Source: Pedobacter sp. (GTDB lineage Bacteria > Bacteroidota > Bacteroidia > Sphingobacteriales > Sphingobacteriaceae). From it: 64,000 bases of DNA. Shown in pieces: positions 17,644 through 26,015 of this stretch. The stretch spans positions 124,001-188,000 of the forward strand of contig JAVHXV010000006.1 in NCBI GenBank assembly GCA_031119475.1, read 5' to 3'. The position numbers and the translations under genes were made by a program. The notes beneath the pieces were generated by a model. It saw only the letters and a program-made list of their open reading frames with translations, was not told where the DNA came from and made no database searches. Position 1 is the first letter of the stretch. Every line of letters begins with the position of its first letter.

Positions 17644-18171
17644 CTATTTCAAAGGTTTTACCTTCATGTTCCAAAAAGTATATCTGCCCAAAGCATAGAT
17701 CGGACTTTCTTGGTTGATGAATTTCACATCTCCCCTTTTCCCTTGTTTATAGACAATGCCCTGAAGCGTATATTTTTGGTCGATGTTCAGTCCGGAGACC
17801 TGGTCTACCGACATCATCCCCCTAATTTCCAATTCCAATTGGTTGAGGAGCGATTCCTTTGGCCTTGTTTCATCCTTAAAGTCCTTGAAAATGGCGAGTT
17901 TGATATCCTGTCCGCTAACCGTCGTATCCAATATCGCTTTCAGCTGCAAGGGAAAATCGGTCAGGAAATTAGGATCATTGCTCAGGTTGATCATTTTGTG
18001 CTTAAATTTCTCCGTGATCTCGGCTTCTTTGGCCGGGTCATCCCATTGCGGGTTGAGCCTGATGAAATCGCTCACTTCTTTTTCGGTAAAAATTTTGGAG
18101 TCAAATCCCTTTGGTTTTTCAGTGCATGAAATCAACAGCACTGCCATCATCCATAAAATTAGTCTGTTCAT
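17644..18171 (-). CDS. Putative lipoprotein, unknown function
   Basis: A 175-residue protein with a lipoprotein signal (LLISC lipobox, cysteine at about 16). The mature part is charged (FTEKEVSDFIRLNPQWDD, EITEKFKHKMI), with a C-terminal beta-rich part ending NMKVKPLK. I do not recognise the family. TATGTTTA (7/8 of the -7 box) lies 4 nt before the ATG. It sits between the sugar operon and valS with gaps above 100 bp on both sides, so it is probably monocistronic. Confidence 0.7.
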   Translation of the reverse strand: MNRLILWMMAVLLISCTEKPKGFDSKIFTEKEVSDFIRLNPQWDDPAKEAEITEKFKHKMINLSNDPNFLTDFPLQLKAILDTTVSGQDIKLAIFKDFKDETRPKESLLNQLELEIRGMMSVDQVSGLNIDQKYTLQGIVYKQGKRGDVKFINQESPIYALGRYTFWNMKVKPLK

Positions 18172-18205
18172 AACTTAAACATAGTAAATAAATTTTAAAG
18201 ATGGG

Positions 18206-18241
18206 AAGCGCTGAGCGCAGGGCGTAGAGCGCAGGGCGGGA
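18206..18241 (+). repeat. Short tandem repeat GAGCGCAGGGCG
   Basis: Two copies of GAGCGCAGGGCG with a partial flanking copy, in the spacer between the lipoprotein gene and valS. It is GC-richer than the other tracts. Confidence 0.65.
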
Positions 18242-18312
18242 AGTAAATTCATGCTGGATGGGAACTTTCGCCAATCGCCAAACACATCGCCATAACTTTT
18301 AACTACAACATC

Positions 18313-21012
18313 TTATAAGGCCCCAAGGCTCTCGGTAATGATCCTGATCTTCGATTCTGCATCGGCCTTTTTGTTGCGCTCGTTGGCAATGACCTCTGGT
18401 TTCGCATTTTGAACAAAGCGCTCATTGCCCAATTTGGCATCGACAGATTTCAAAAATCCCTGTAGATAGGCAAGTTCTTTCGTCAGTCGCTCTTTTTCGG
18501 CGTCGAGATCAACATTTTCGTTGAGCTCAACGAAAAACTCATCTTTTCCTACCATAAAGCCTGCTGCTCCTGGAATTTTATCCTGTACAAGATTAATTTG
18601 ACTGATGTTTCCCAATTTATAGATTACGCTGAACCACTTTTCGTAATCGATTTCGGTATTGACCTTAATGTTCAGCGGCAAAGCTTCCTTTGGAGAAATC
18701 TGACGTATATTCCTAATGTTCCTGATTTCGGCAATCAGTTCTTTGAGCTGCTGCCCTTCCCTCAAAAGTTTTTCGTTGGCCTGCCCAATCGTCGGATAAT
18801 CGGCTACGATACAGCAATCCGTTTCGTCACGCTGACCGAACAGTTCATCGTGGTAAAGCTCTTCGGTAATGAACGGCATAAAAGGATGCAACAGGCGAAG
18901 GATCGACTCGAAATATTGGATGCTGATCTTTTTGGTTTCGGCATCAACAGGTTGCTGATAGGCGGGCTTGACCATTTCTAGGTACCAGGCACAAAAATCA
19001 TCCCATACCAATTTATAGGAAGCCATTAGGGCCTCAGAAAGCCTGTACTGCTTAAAGTTAGATTCGATTTCGGCCAAAGCCTCATTGAAACGGCTTTCGA
19101 ACCAGGCTATGGCCTGACCGTTCGGATTTGCCAGTGCTTCATCTACTTCCCATCCTTTTACCAATTTAAAGGCGTTCCATATCTTGCTGCCAAAGTTCCG
19201 CCCCTGCTCACAATAAGCTTCATCAAACATGAGGTCGTTTCCTGCCGGTGACGACATCAGCATGCCCACGCGTACCCCATCTGCACTGTATTTTTCGATC
19301 AGTCCGATCGGGTCGGGAGAATTACCCAAAGATTTGGACATTTTTCTGCCCAGTTTATCGCGAACTATTCCTGTAAGGTAAACATTGGTAAATGGTTTTT
19401 TGCCTGCAAATTCATGTCCGGCCATGATCATCCTGGCCACCCAGAAGAACAAGATCTCTGGTGCGGTGACCAAATCGTTTGTAGGATAGTAGTATTTGAA
19501 ATCTTTATTATTGGGATCCTTAAATCCGTCAAAAACAGAAATCGGCCACAACCATGAGGAGAACCAGGTGTCCATCACATCTTCATCCTGTGTAATGAAT
19601 GCAGCGCACTGGGCCCTAAAGCCTGCTTTTTCTTCTTCCGAAAATCTGCTGCGCTCAGGATGGCGGTTGATCAGCTCTTCGATGGCCTCTGCCTTGGTCT
19701 TGGCCACAACGGGTTCCTCATGCTGGAAATACCAGGCAGGGATTCGCTGGCCCCACCACAGTTGCCTGCTGATGCACCAATCTTTCACATTTTCCATCCA
19801 ATGGCGATAGGTATTGATGAATTTTTCGGGGATCAATTTGACCTCCCCATTCAATACATCCGCTAAGGCGGGCTTGGCCAATTGGTCCATTTTGGAAAAC
19901 CACTGCAGGGATAGTTTGGGTTCGATTACGGCATCGGTACGCTCAGAAAAGCCAACCTGCGACTTGTAATCTTCCACTTTTTCGAGGTGCCCGCTTTCTT
20001 CGAGCATTTTGGCAATTTTTTTCCTGGCGATAAATCGGTCCTCACCGATCAGAATTTCTGCCTTATCATTTAAGGTACCATCATCGTTTAGGATGTCGAT
20101 AACCGGTAACTTGTGCTTAATGCCGAGTTCATAATCGTTCAGATCGTGCGCAGGCGTTACCTTTAAACAGCCCGTCCCAAAGTCCATCGTCACATATTCA
20201 TCCTGGATAATCGGGATTTCACGGTTGATCAACGGTACATATACTTTCTTGCCCTTTAGATGAGCATAACGCTCGTCGTTCGGATTAACACAGATGGCAC
20301 TATCGGCCATAATGGTTTCCGGACGTGTAGTCGCAATAATCAGCGCGTTTTGGGTCGTTGGTCGTGGGCTATGGGTTGCAAGTGGACTGTCTGTTTCAAC
20401 AAGCCAATACTTGATGTAGTACAACTTTGAGTTGACTTCTTTTCGGATCACCTCTTCATCAGAAACGGCAGATTTTGCTGCAGGATCCCAATTTACCATC
20501 CGTACGCCTCGGTAGATGTTACCTTTTTTGTACAAATGGATAAAGCTGTCGATCACTGCATCAGAAAGGTCTTCTTCCATGGTAAACCTCGTCCTGTCCC
20601 AATCGCAGCTTGCCCCTAATTTCTTGAGCTGCTCAAGTATAATGCCTCCATATTTTTCCTTCCATTCCCAGGCGTGCTTCAAAAATTCCTCACGGCTAAT
20701 GTCTTTTTTGGCAATCCCCTTTTCCTTTAACATGGCTACAACCTTGGCCTCAGTAGCAATAGATGCGTGGTCGGTTCCCGGCACCCAACAGGCATTTTTG
20801 CCCTGCATGCGTGCCTTGCGGATCAATACATCCTGAATGGTATTGTTGAGCATGTGGCCCATGTGCAATACGCCCGTCACATTTGGCGGCGGGATAACGA
20901 TGGTATACGGTTCACGATGGTCAGGTTCTGAATGAAAAAATCGCTTTGACAGCCAATAGCTGTACCATTTGTCTTCGGCTTCGGCAGGATTATATTTTGT
21001 AGCTGTACTCAT
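18313..21012 (-). CDS. valS: Valine--tRNA ligase
   Basis: An 899-residue class Ia aminoacyl-tRNA synthetase charging tRNA-Val. HIGH-type motif HMGH in PPNVTGVLHMGHML (about 45-58), an inserted editing domain (about 200-370), KMSKS in GRKMSKSLGN (about 545), an anticodon-binding domain, and a C-terminal coiled coil (LDAEKERLTKELAYLQGFL) typical of ValS. The start at 21012 (MSTATKYNPAEAEDKWY) is preferred over 21030 because the family begins there and a perfect TATTTTTG box lies 17 nt upstream. No T-box leader is visible. Confidence 0.97.
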   Translation of the reverse strand: MSTATKYNPAEAEDKWYSYWLSKRFFHSEPDHREPYTIVIPPPNVTGVLHMGHMLNNTIQDVLIRKARMQGKNACWVPGTDHASIATEAKVVAMLKEKGIAKKDISREEFLKHAWEWKEKYGGIILEQLKKLGASCDWDRTRFTMEEDLSDAVIDSFIHLYKKGNIYRGVRMVNWDPAAKSAVSDEEVIRKEVNSKLYYIKYWLVETDSPLATHSPRPTTQNALIIATTRPETIMADSAICVNPNDERYAHLKGKKVYVPLINREIPIIQDEYVTMDFGTGCLKVTPAHDLNDYELGIKHKLPVIDILNDDGTLNDKAEILIGEDRFIARKKIAKMLEESGHLEKVEDYKSQVGFSERTDAVIEPKLSLQWFSKMDQLAKPALADVLNGEVKLIPEKFINTYRHWMENVKDWCISRQLWWGQRIPAWYFQHEEPVVAKTKAEAIEELINRHPERSRFSEEEKAGFRAQCAAFITQDEDVMDTWFSSWLWPISVFDGFKDPNNKDFKYYYPTNDLVTAPEILFFWVARMIMAGHEFAGKKPFTNVYLTGIVRDKLGRKMSKSLGNSPDPIGLIEKYSADGVRVGMLMSSPAGNDLMFDEAYCEQGRNFGSKIWNAFKLVKGWEVDEALANPNGQAIAWFESRFNEALAEIESNFKQYRLSEALMASYKLVWDDFCAWYLEMVKPAYQQPVDAETKKISIQYFESILRLLHPFMPFITEELYHDELFGQRDETDCCIVADYPTIGQANEKLLREGQQLKELIAEIRNIRNIRQISPKEALPLNIKVNTEIDYEKWFSVIYKLGNISQINLVQDKIPGAAGFMVGKDEFFVELNENVDLDAEKERLTKELAYLQGFLKSVDAKLGNERFVQNAKPEVIANERNKKADAESKIRIITESLGAL

Positions 21013-21029
21013 GTAAATTGGAAAAAGCA

Positions 21030-21037
21030 CAAAAATA
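21030..21037 (-). promoter_or_regulatory. Promoter -7 box TATTTTTG (valS)
   Basis: Exact TAnnTTTG on the minus strand, 17 nt before the valS ATG. It overlaps codons of the longer ORF-track start, which argues against that start. Confidence 0.55.
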
Positions 21038-21052
21038 GCGAATTGGGCGGAG

Positions 21053-21108
21053 AAAGTTAAAAGTTGAAGGTTGAAAGTTCAAGGTTCAAGGTTAAAGGTT
21101 GAAGGTTA
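21053..21108 (+). repeat. Tandem micro-repeat, unit GGTTGAAGGTTGAAAG
   Basis: Degenerate GTTGAAG / GTTCAAG units upstream of valS, in the 488-bp gene-free region 21013-21500. On the valS strand they read CTTCAACCTTTAACC. Confidence 0.8.
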
Positions 21109-21110
21109 TG

Positions 21111-21160
21111 CCGAAGGCTCCGCAGGAGTTCCTTGGGAACATCACTGCGGGAAAGGTTGA
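21111..21160 (+). repeat. Dispersed repeat with nested hairpin (copy 1)
   Basis: Starts GCCGAAGGC and ends CTGCGGGAAAGGTTGA, shared with copies at 23995 and 25877. This copy carries an extra nested stem: CCGCAG (21120-21125) / CTGCGG (21145-21150) enclosing GTTCC-TTG-GGAAC. Confidence 0.7.
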
Positions 21161-21277
21161 ACGCTATGCCCTATGCACTATGCGCTCTTGTCTTTGCCTA
21201 TGCGCCACGCACGAAACATTTTTACGCCACTGCACAATAAAAAATGTTAAAATATGTTAATACTGTATAAAATCTCA
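21161..21277. other. Spacer with CTATGC repeats
   Basis: The first part has degenerate CTATGC / TATGCGC units (ctatgccctatgcactatgcgc). The rest is AT-rich without a recognisable promoter, RNA or coding feature. Confidence 0.5.
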
Positions 21278-21367
21278 ATGATGAAATCCTTTAGGCTAAC
21301 CGTATTCAACGGTGATTTCTTCCGGAAAATCGGATTGACCAAAATCTACTATTGGTTCAACAAGTAA
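21278..21367 (+). CDS. Possible 29-residue small protein
   Basis: ATG-ATG start, 29 codons and TAA (begins MMKSFRLTVFNGDFF), too short for the ORF track. It is basic and aromatic with no membrane helix. It lies alone in the valS / M13-peptidase spacer, which otherwise consists of repeats. No close promoter box is visible. It may be chance; only conservation could settle it. Confidence 0.25.
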   Translation: MMKSFRLTVFNGDFFRKIGLTKIYYWFNK

Positions 21368-21500
21368 TATTTCTATTAAAATAATTGGGTTTAATAGGGA
21401 ATTTCTTACATTCAGCCTTAATTAACTTAAGGATGGATGCGCTACGATGATCAATGGCCAAGCGTAAAAAAGCTTCATCTTACTATAAAACTTATTGCTA

Positions 21501-23543
21501 ATGAAACTAAATCAACTCAAAAATTATTTTGCAGTGATGGGACTGGTAGCGGCCAGTGTTGCTGCAGATGCCCAAAACGCGCCCAAAAGGAAATTTATCG
21601 ATCCTGCAAATATGGACCTCAGTGTAAAGCCTGGCGATGATTTTTATCAATATGCCAGCGGCACCTGGATCAAGAGCAATCCGGTTCCAGCCAAGGAAAC
21701 CAGATGGGGATCGTTCAATGAACTGCGCGAATTTAATGCACAGGCTGTAAAAGGACTTCTGGAAGCGGCAGCGGCCGATAAAAATGCACCGGCAGGTTCC
21801 GTGACACGACGCGTAGGTGATTTCTATGCCGCAGCCATGGACAGCGCGGCGATCGAAAAATTAGGGTACACCCCGATCAAGGGAGACCTGGAAAAAATCA
21901 AACAGCTTAAGTCTATCGACGATGTACTGAACCACATCGCCTATATGCGTACTGCAGGAGTTGGCGGCGGCATGTTCGGACTAGGTGTTGCGCAGGACAG
22001 AAAGAATGTAACCAAATACGTAGTCAATATTTCGCAGGGCGGAACAACCCTGGGCGATCGTGATTACTACCTGAAAGATGATCCGCAGAGCACGCGCATC
22101 AGGGCCGCCTACCATGTGTATATGGTCAAATTGTTTACATTGATCGGTTATAGCGAAGCTGAAGCACAGCAAAAAGCGGCCACGGTATTCAACCTGGAAA
22201 AATCGCTAGCCGAGAAACAAATGAGCCGCATCGAGATGCGCGATCAGTATAAGACCTACAACAAGCTTACCGTTGCCGAATTCAACAAGGTTACCCCGCA
22301 CATCAACTGGGCGACCATGATGCCTAAATATGGCATCAACGGACAGGATACGGTTTTGGTCAATTCGCCATCCTTCTTTAAATCACTTGATGGCATGCTG
22401 ACCAGTGTTCCATTATCAGATTGGAAAACCTATTTGGAATGGAACGTGCTCAAAGGCGCGGCCAATAGCCTGAGTTCTCCTTTTGTAAATGCCAGCTTTG
22501 CATTTACACAGGCACAAACTGGACAAAAAGTAGCTACACCGCGCTGGCAGCGCATGAGTGCGCTTACCGATGGTACCATTGGCGAATTATTGGGCCAATT
22601 GTATGTGGCCAAATATTTCAAGCCAGATGCCAAGGTACGTATGGACCAGATGATCGAAAACTTGCGCAAAGCATTCGAAATCAGGATCAATGGACTGGAG
22701 TGGATGAGTGCAACAACAAAAAAGCGAGCCCTGGAAAAATTACATGCATTTACACCAAAAGTTGGATATACCACCAAATGGCAAACGTATACAGGTCTTG
22801 ACATCAATAGGAACAGCTATTTCCAGAACCTCCGCAATGCGAGCATCTGGGGCTATAAAGAAAACATTAGTCGTTTGGGCAAACCTGTTGACCGTACCAG
22901 ATTTGGCATGACCCCTCCTACCGTAAACGCATCTTACAGTCCGACCATGAACGAAATTGTATTCCCTGCAGGGATTCTCCAATTTCCTTTCTTTGACCCG
23001 AACGCAGACGATGCCGTGAATTATGGTGGCATTGGCGCGGTAATCGGACATGAAATGAGCCATGGTTTCGATGATACTGGTAGCCAATATGACAAAGATG
23101 GCAACCTTAAAAATTGGTGGACAGATGAAGATCGTGCCAAATTCAATGAAAAGACCAAAGCTTTGGGCGATCAGTTCAGCAGCTATACCGTTGTTGATAC
23201 GATCCATGTGCTGGGCAAACTGACCATGGGCGAAAATATTGGAGATTTGGGCGGATTGAATGCTGCATATACTGCATTTAAGATGACAAAACAAGGCCAG
23301 AGCAACGAAAAGATTGATGGGTTTACACCTGATCAACGTTTCTTCCTTGCATGGGCGCAGGTTTGGAGAGGAAATATCCTTCCTGAAGCAGCAGCCCAAT
23401 TGATCAAGACCGATCCACATTCACCAGGCCCATACAGGACCATTGGTGCACCCGTAAACATGGATGCATGGTATAAGGCATTCGATGTACAACCTGGCGA
23501 CAAACTCTATAAAAAACCAGAAGATCGCATCCGATTGTGGTAA
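21501..23543 (+). CDS. M13 family zinc endopeptidase (neprilysin/PepO-like)
   Basis: A 680-residue exported peptidase. The start is the ATG at 21501; the listed 21495 is an in-frame TTG. A signal peptide (cleavage near ADA-Q, about residue 25) is followed by the M13 N-terminal domain (PGDDFYQYASGTWIKSNPVP) and the catalytic domain with VIGHEMSHGFDDTG (HExxH at about 516) and the third ligand in GENIGDLGG (ExxxD). NASYSPTMNEIVFPAGI is the substrate-backbone motif. It cleaves small peptides in the periplasm or is lipid-anchored in relatives. It shares a hairpin terminator with the convergent mmcQ-like gene. Confidence 0.95.
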   Translation: MKLNQLKNYFAVMGLVAASVAADAQNAPKRKFIDPANMDLSVKPGDDFYQYASGTWIKSNPVPAKETRWGSFNELREFNAQAVKGLLEAAAADKNAPAGSVTRRVGDFYAAAMDSAAIEKLGYTPIKGDLEKIKQLKSIDDVLNHIAYMRTAGVGGGMFGLGVAQDRKNVTKYVVNISQGGTTLGDRDYYLKDDPQSTRIRAAYHVYMVKLFTLIGYSEAEAQQKAATVFNLEKSLAEKQMSRIEMRDQYKTYNKLTVAEFNKVTPHINWATMMPKYGINGQDTVLVNSPSFFKSLDGMLTSVPLSDWKTYLEWNVLKGAANSLSSPFVNASFAFTQAQTGQKVATPRWQRMSALTDGTIGELLGQLYVAKYFKPDAKVRMDQMIENLRKAFEIRINGLEWMSATTKKRALEKLHAFTPKVGYTTKWQTYTGLDINRNSYFQNLRNASIWGYKENISRLGKPVDRTRFGMTPPTVNASYSPTMNEIVFPAGILQFPFFDPNADDAVNYGGIGAVIGHEMSHGFDDTGSQYDKDGNLKNWWTDEDRAKFNEKTKALGDQFSSYTVVDTIHVLGKLTMGENIGDLGGLNAAYTAFKMTKQGQSNEKIDGFTPDQRFFLAWAQVWRGNILPEAAAQLIKTDPHSPGPYRTIGAPVNMDAWYKAFDVQPGDKLYKKPEDRIRLW

Positions 23544-23552
23544 AACAATAAC

Positions 23553-23595
23553 GATTAGCTAATTAGCCACAGTGCTGATTAGCTAATTATATTTT
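23553..23595. terminator. Bidirectional terminator-like hairpin
   Basis: 13-bp stem TTAGCTAATTAGC (23555-23567) / GCTGATTAGCTAA (23574-23586) with one G-T pair and loop CACAGT, followed by ATATTTTT. It lies between convergent genes and overlaps the stop codon of the minus-strand gene. Confidence 0.75.
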
Positions 23596-23921
23596 TGCTG
23601 AAGCTTTTTGGACAACTTGGACAGGACAAGCTCCCTTGATGTCTTGACGCGATGCTTCAGTTCTTCCCTTCCCAAAACTTCCAAGTTCTCGATATAGACC
23701 CATTGTTTTTTGGCCATGTGGGGTGCCTGCCTAATGCCATCTCTGGCCACCAGTTCGTCGAACTCCTCAGGTGTACATTTTGTAGAAAAACTGTTTCCTT
23801 CGTCGATGGCGATAATTACAAAAATCTTTTCTTCTATCATAAAGCAAAGATGCTCCCATTTCATGCCCTCAGTCGTGCCCGGCAAACTGAGGCAAAAATC
23901 CCTAAATTCTTCTATGTTCAT
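23583..23921 (-). CDS. MmcQ/YjbR family protein
   Basis: A 112-residue protein of the MmcQ/YjbR DNA-binding-like family: MNIEEFRDFCLSLPGTTEGMKWEHLCF at the start and the CTPEEFDELVARDGIRQAPHMAKKQWVYIE core. The family has a double-wing fold resembling DNA-binding domains, but its function is not established. TATCTTTA (7/8 of the -7 box) lies 4 nt before the ATG. Its stop lies inside the shared hairpin terminator. Confidence 0.88.
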   Translation of the reverse strand: MNIEEFRDFCLSLPGTTEGMKWEHLCFMIEEKIFVIIAIDEGNSFSTKCTPEEFDELVARDGIRQAPHMAKKQWVYIENLEVLGREELKHRVKTSRELVLSKLSKKLQQKYN

Positions 23922-23933
23922 GTGGTAAAGATA

Positions 23934-23994
23934 AAGGTTAAAAGTTCAAAGTTGAAGGTTGAAGGTTGAAGGTTGAAGGTTCAAAGTTGAAGGT
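23934..23994 (+). repeat. Tandem micro-repeat, unit GGTTGAA
   Basis: About eight GGTTGAA / AGTTCAA units, with a perfect GAAGGTTGAAGGTT run, on the 5' side of the mmcQ-like gene. Confidence 0.8.
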
Positions 23995-24030
23995 TGTGCC
24001 GAAGGCATCCCTGCGGGAAAGGTTGTAGGG
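23995..24030 (+). repeat. Dispersed repeat TGTGCCGAAGGC...CCCTGCGGGAAAGG (copy 2)
   Basis: About 34 bp nearly identical to 25877-25910 and related to 21111-21160. It contains the small palindrome TCCC-TGC-GGGA. Confidence 0.75.
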
Positions 24031-24040
24031 TTGTAAGGTT

Positions 24041-24066
24041 TTCATTCCTCGCTACGCTAGGATCAG
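24041..24066 (+). repeat. Decayed copy of the CATTCCTCGCTACGCT palindrome
   Basis: TTCATTCCTCGCTACGCTAGG shares the left arm and loop with the palindrome at 13514-13546 but lacks the intact right arm. Confidence 0.65.
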
Positions 24067-24112
24067 ATTGCCCCAAGGATGCATATGGCAAATCGGATGA
24101 CAATTCTCGTCT

Positions 24113-24148
24113 TGATACTTGATACCTGATACCTGATACCTGATACCA
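24113..24148 (+). repeat. Tandem micro-repeat, unit CTTGATACCTGATAC
   Basis: Five copies of a 7-mer (TTGATAC / CTGATAC) on the 5' side of mnmD, in the same gene-relative orientation as 1903-1963. Confidence 0.8.
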
Positions 24149-24166
24149 TCTAACCCAAATAAATCC

Positions 24167-24174
24167 TATTTTTG
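24167..24174 (+). promoter_or_regulatory. Promoter -7 box TATTTTTG (mnmD)
   Basis: Exact TAnnTTTG, 4 nt (CCAC) before the mnmD ATG. It implies a leaderless or near-leaderless mRNA. Confidence 0.6.
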
Positions 24175-24178
24175 CCAC

Positions 24179-24856
24179 ATGAATATCCTCGCGCCGACCA
24201 ACGACGGGTCAAATACCTTGTTTAACGAAATGATCGGTGAACATTACCATTCAGCTCATGGGGCTTTACAGGAAAGTAAACATGTGTTTATCGATGCTGG
24301 ACTTAAGTACGCCCATCAACTTTATCCTGCGCAAGACCTGAGTATTTTAGAAGTGGGATTTGGGACCGGACTAAATTTTATATTAAGTTTTGCCGCCTGT
24401 AGCGAATGGTCCGTCCCCCTAAATTACACCGGCATCGAAGCCTTCCCCCTTTCTAAAGAAACCATCCAACAGTTGGATTATGAAAAATTTGTTCCAAACA
24501 AAATCTGGGAAAGCTTTATTTATAATTACGAGAATTCATTAATCGATAAACAAAAGTTGATAGAAGGCACCGAATTGGCCATCATCCACCAGAAACTACT
24601 TGATTACAAAAGCAATGAAAAATTTGACATCATCTATTACGACGCGTTTTCGGTAAGGCACCAGCCTGAAATGTGGACGGACGAAGTGATTGCCCATGCC
24701 TGCAGTTTTTTAAAGGATGGTGGAATATTTGTGAGCTATGCCATTACGGGCAACCTAAAAAGAGCGCTTAAAAAATGTGGCCTCCAGATCGAAAAATTAC
24801 CAGGGGCCCCAGGAAAACGAGAAATGATCAGGGGACAGTTGATAGTTTATAGTTGA
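24179..24856 (+). CDS. mnmD: tRNA 5-methylaminomethyl-2-thiouridine methyltransferase
   Basis: A 225-residue stand-alone MnmD, the SAM-dependent methylase of the wobble uridine modification (mnm5s2U34). SAM motif I is ILEVGFGTGLNFIL (about 55-68). The Asp-rich FDIIYYDAFSVRHQPEMWT and SYAITGNLKRALKKCGL near the C-terminus are family signatures. No fused MnmC oxidase domain is present, as usual outside Gammaproteobacteria. The last codons and the TGA (TATAGTTGACAG) already belong to the following repeat tract. Confidence 0.93.
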   Translation: MNILAPTNDGSNTLFNEMIGEHYHSAHGALQESKHVFIDAGLKYAHQLYPAQDLSILEVGFGTGLNFILSFAACSEWSVPLNYTGIEAFPLSKETIQQLDYEKFVPNKIWESFIYNYENSLIDKQKLIEGTELAIIHQKLLDYKSNEKFDIIYYDAFSVRHQPEMWTDEVIAHACSFLKDGGIFVSYAITGNLKRALKKCGLQIEKLPGAPGKREMIRGQLIVYS

Positions 24857-24918
24857 CAGTTCTCAGTTCTCAGTTTACAATCAAACTAAACAACCAAAAA
24901 ACCAAACAACCAAAAAAC
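24843..24918. repeat. Two-part spacer repeat GTTGATAGTTTATAG then AAACTAAACAACC
   Basis: The left half (outward from mnmD) includes the mnmD stop. The right half (AACAACCAAAAAACCAAACAACC) leads to the aldo/keto reductase start. The polarity switch is near 24880. Confidence 0.8.
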
Positions 24919-24923
24919 CACAT

Positions 24924-25865
24924 ATGAAAAGAATACTGGGCAATACCGATTTAGAGATTACACCAATCGCATTTGGCGGTAATGTTTTTGGCTGGACAAT
25001 AGATGAAGCACAGTCGTTCAGGATTTTGGACCAATTTACGGCCGATGGATTTAATTTCATTGACACCGCAAATTCTTACTCTCATTGGAAACCAGGGAAT
25101 AAGGGAGGGGAGTCAGAGACCATCATCGGGAATTGGCTGCAAAAGCACCGCCGACGAAATGATGTCATGATCGCCACCAAGGTAGGTTCGGCAATTGGGG
25201 GCTCGGGAACACGTTTGCAAAAAGACTACATCATCAATGAGGCCGAAAAATCACTCAAACGTCTCCAGACGGATTACATTGACCTTTACTTTTCACACTA
25301 CGATGACGAGACTTTGACCGTAGAGGAACCCTTGCTGGCTTATGAACAGCTGATCAAGGACGGGAAAGTGCGTTGGATCGGTGCTTCAAATTTCACGGCT
25401 CCACGATTAAGGGAGTCTTTGGTTGCGGCAAGCGCCAATAACCTTCCGCAATATCAGGTTTATCAGCCTGGCTATAACCTGTACGACCGTGAGGGATTTG
25501 AAGCTGAACACCAACAGCTCTGCTTAGATTTTAAATTGGGTGTTATCCCCTATTATTCATTGGCCAGCGGATTTCTAACCGGCAAATATAGGGACAACGA
25601 TGACCTGTCTAAAAGCCCGAGGGGCGCAGGTGTAAGCAAATACCTGAACAATAAAGGCTTTAACATCTTAGCTGCATTGGATCAAGTTGCCACAAAGCAC
25701 CAGGTTGAACCTGCCGCAATTGCCTTGGCCTGGCTGCTGCACCAGCCTTCCATATCAGCTCCGATTGCGAGTGTTACCGACTTGCAACAGCTTGGGTCTT
25801 TCCGTGCCGCTGTACAGGTTAAACTTGATCAGGAAGACCTAGATCAGTTGAAAGTTAAAAGTTGA
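24924..25865 (+). CDS. Aldo/keto reductase
   Basis: A 313-residue (beta/alpha)8 NADPH-dependent oxidoreductase. The catalytic tetrad is seen as FIDTANSYS (Asp, Tyr), VMIATKVG (Lys) and LYFSHYDDE (His). The C-terminal cofactor region includes SAPIASVTDLQQL. It resembles the general stress or potassium-channel beta-subunit branch; its substrate is unknown. The last residues (QLKVKS) and the TGA are encoded by the GTTGAAAGTTAAAAG repeat, so the tract has replaced the native C-terminus. Confidence 0.93.
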   Translation: MKRILGNTDLEITPIAFGGNVFGWTIDEAQSFRILDQFTADGFNFIDTANSYSHWKPGNKGGESETIIGNWLQKHRRRNDVMIATKVGSAIGGSGTRLQKDYIINEAEKSLKRLQTDYIDLYFSHYDDETLTVEEPLLAYEQLIKDGKVRWIGASNFTAPRLRESLVAASANNLPQYQVYQPGYNLYDREGFEAEHQQLCLDFKLGVIPYYSLASGFLTGKYRDNDDLSKSPRGAGVSKYLNNKGFNILAALDQVATKHQVEPAAIALAWLLHQPSISAPIASVTDLQQLGSFRAAVQVKLDQEDLDQLKVKS

Positions 25866-25871
25866 AGGTTA
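25850..25871 (+). repeat. Micro-repeat over the aldo/keto reductase stop codon
   Basis: GTTGAAAGTTAAAAGTTGAAGG begins inside the coding region and supplies its TGA. Confidence 0.75.
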
Positions 25872-25876
25872 AATGT

Positions 25877-25942
25877 TGTGTCGAAGGCCTCCCTGCGGGA
25901 AAGGTTGAAGGTGCCTAATGTTCCAAGAGGGCCATTTGGAAC
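25877..25942 (+). repeat. Dispersed repeat (copy 3) plus GTTCCAA palindrome
   Basis: 25877-25910 repeats the TGTGTCGAAGGC...TCCCTGCGGGAAAGG unit. Next comes an inverted pair GTTCCAA (25920-25926) / TTGGAAC (25936-25942). Confidence 0.7.
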
Positions 25943-26015
25943 ACCCCAGTGGGAAGCAGATGAATAAGCAAGCTAAAATCTTCATTTTCTTTACTATTTC
26001 TTACCTTTAAGCAGT

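Noticed and set aside
21013-21500. T-box or other riboswitch before valS
   Set aside because: The region consists of repeats and a promoter 17 nt from the start; there is no room for or sign of a structured leader.
22740-23420. 226-codon ORF antisense to the M13 peptidase
   Set aside because: It lies wholly inside a clear peptidase gene with conserved motifs and has no family features itself.
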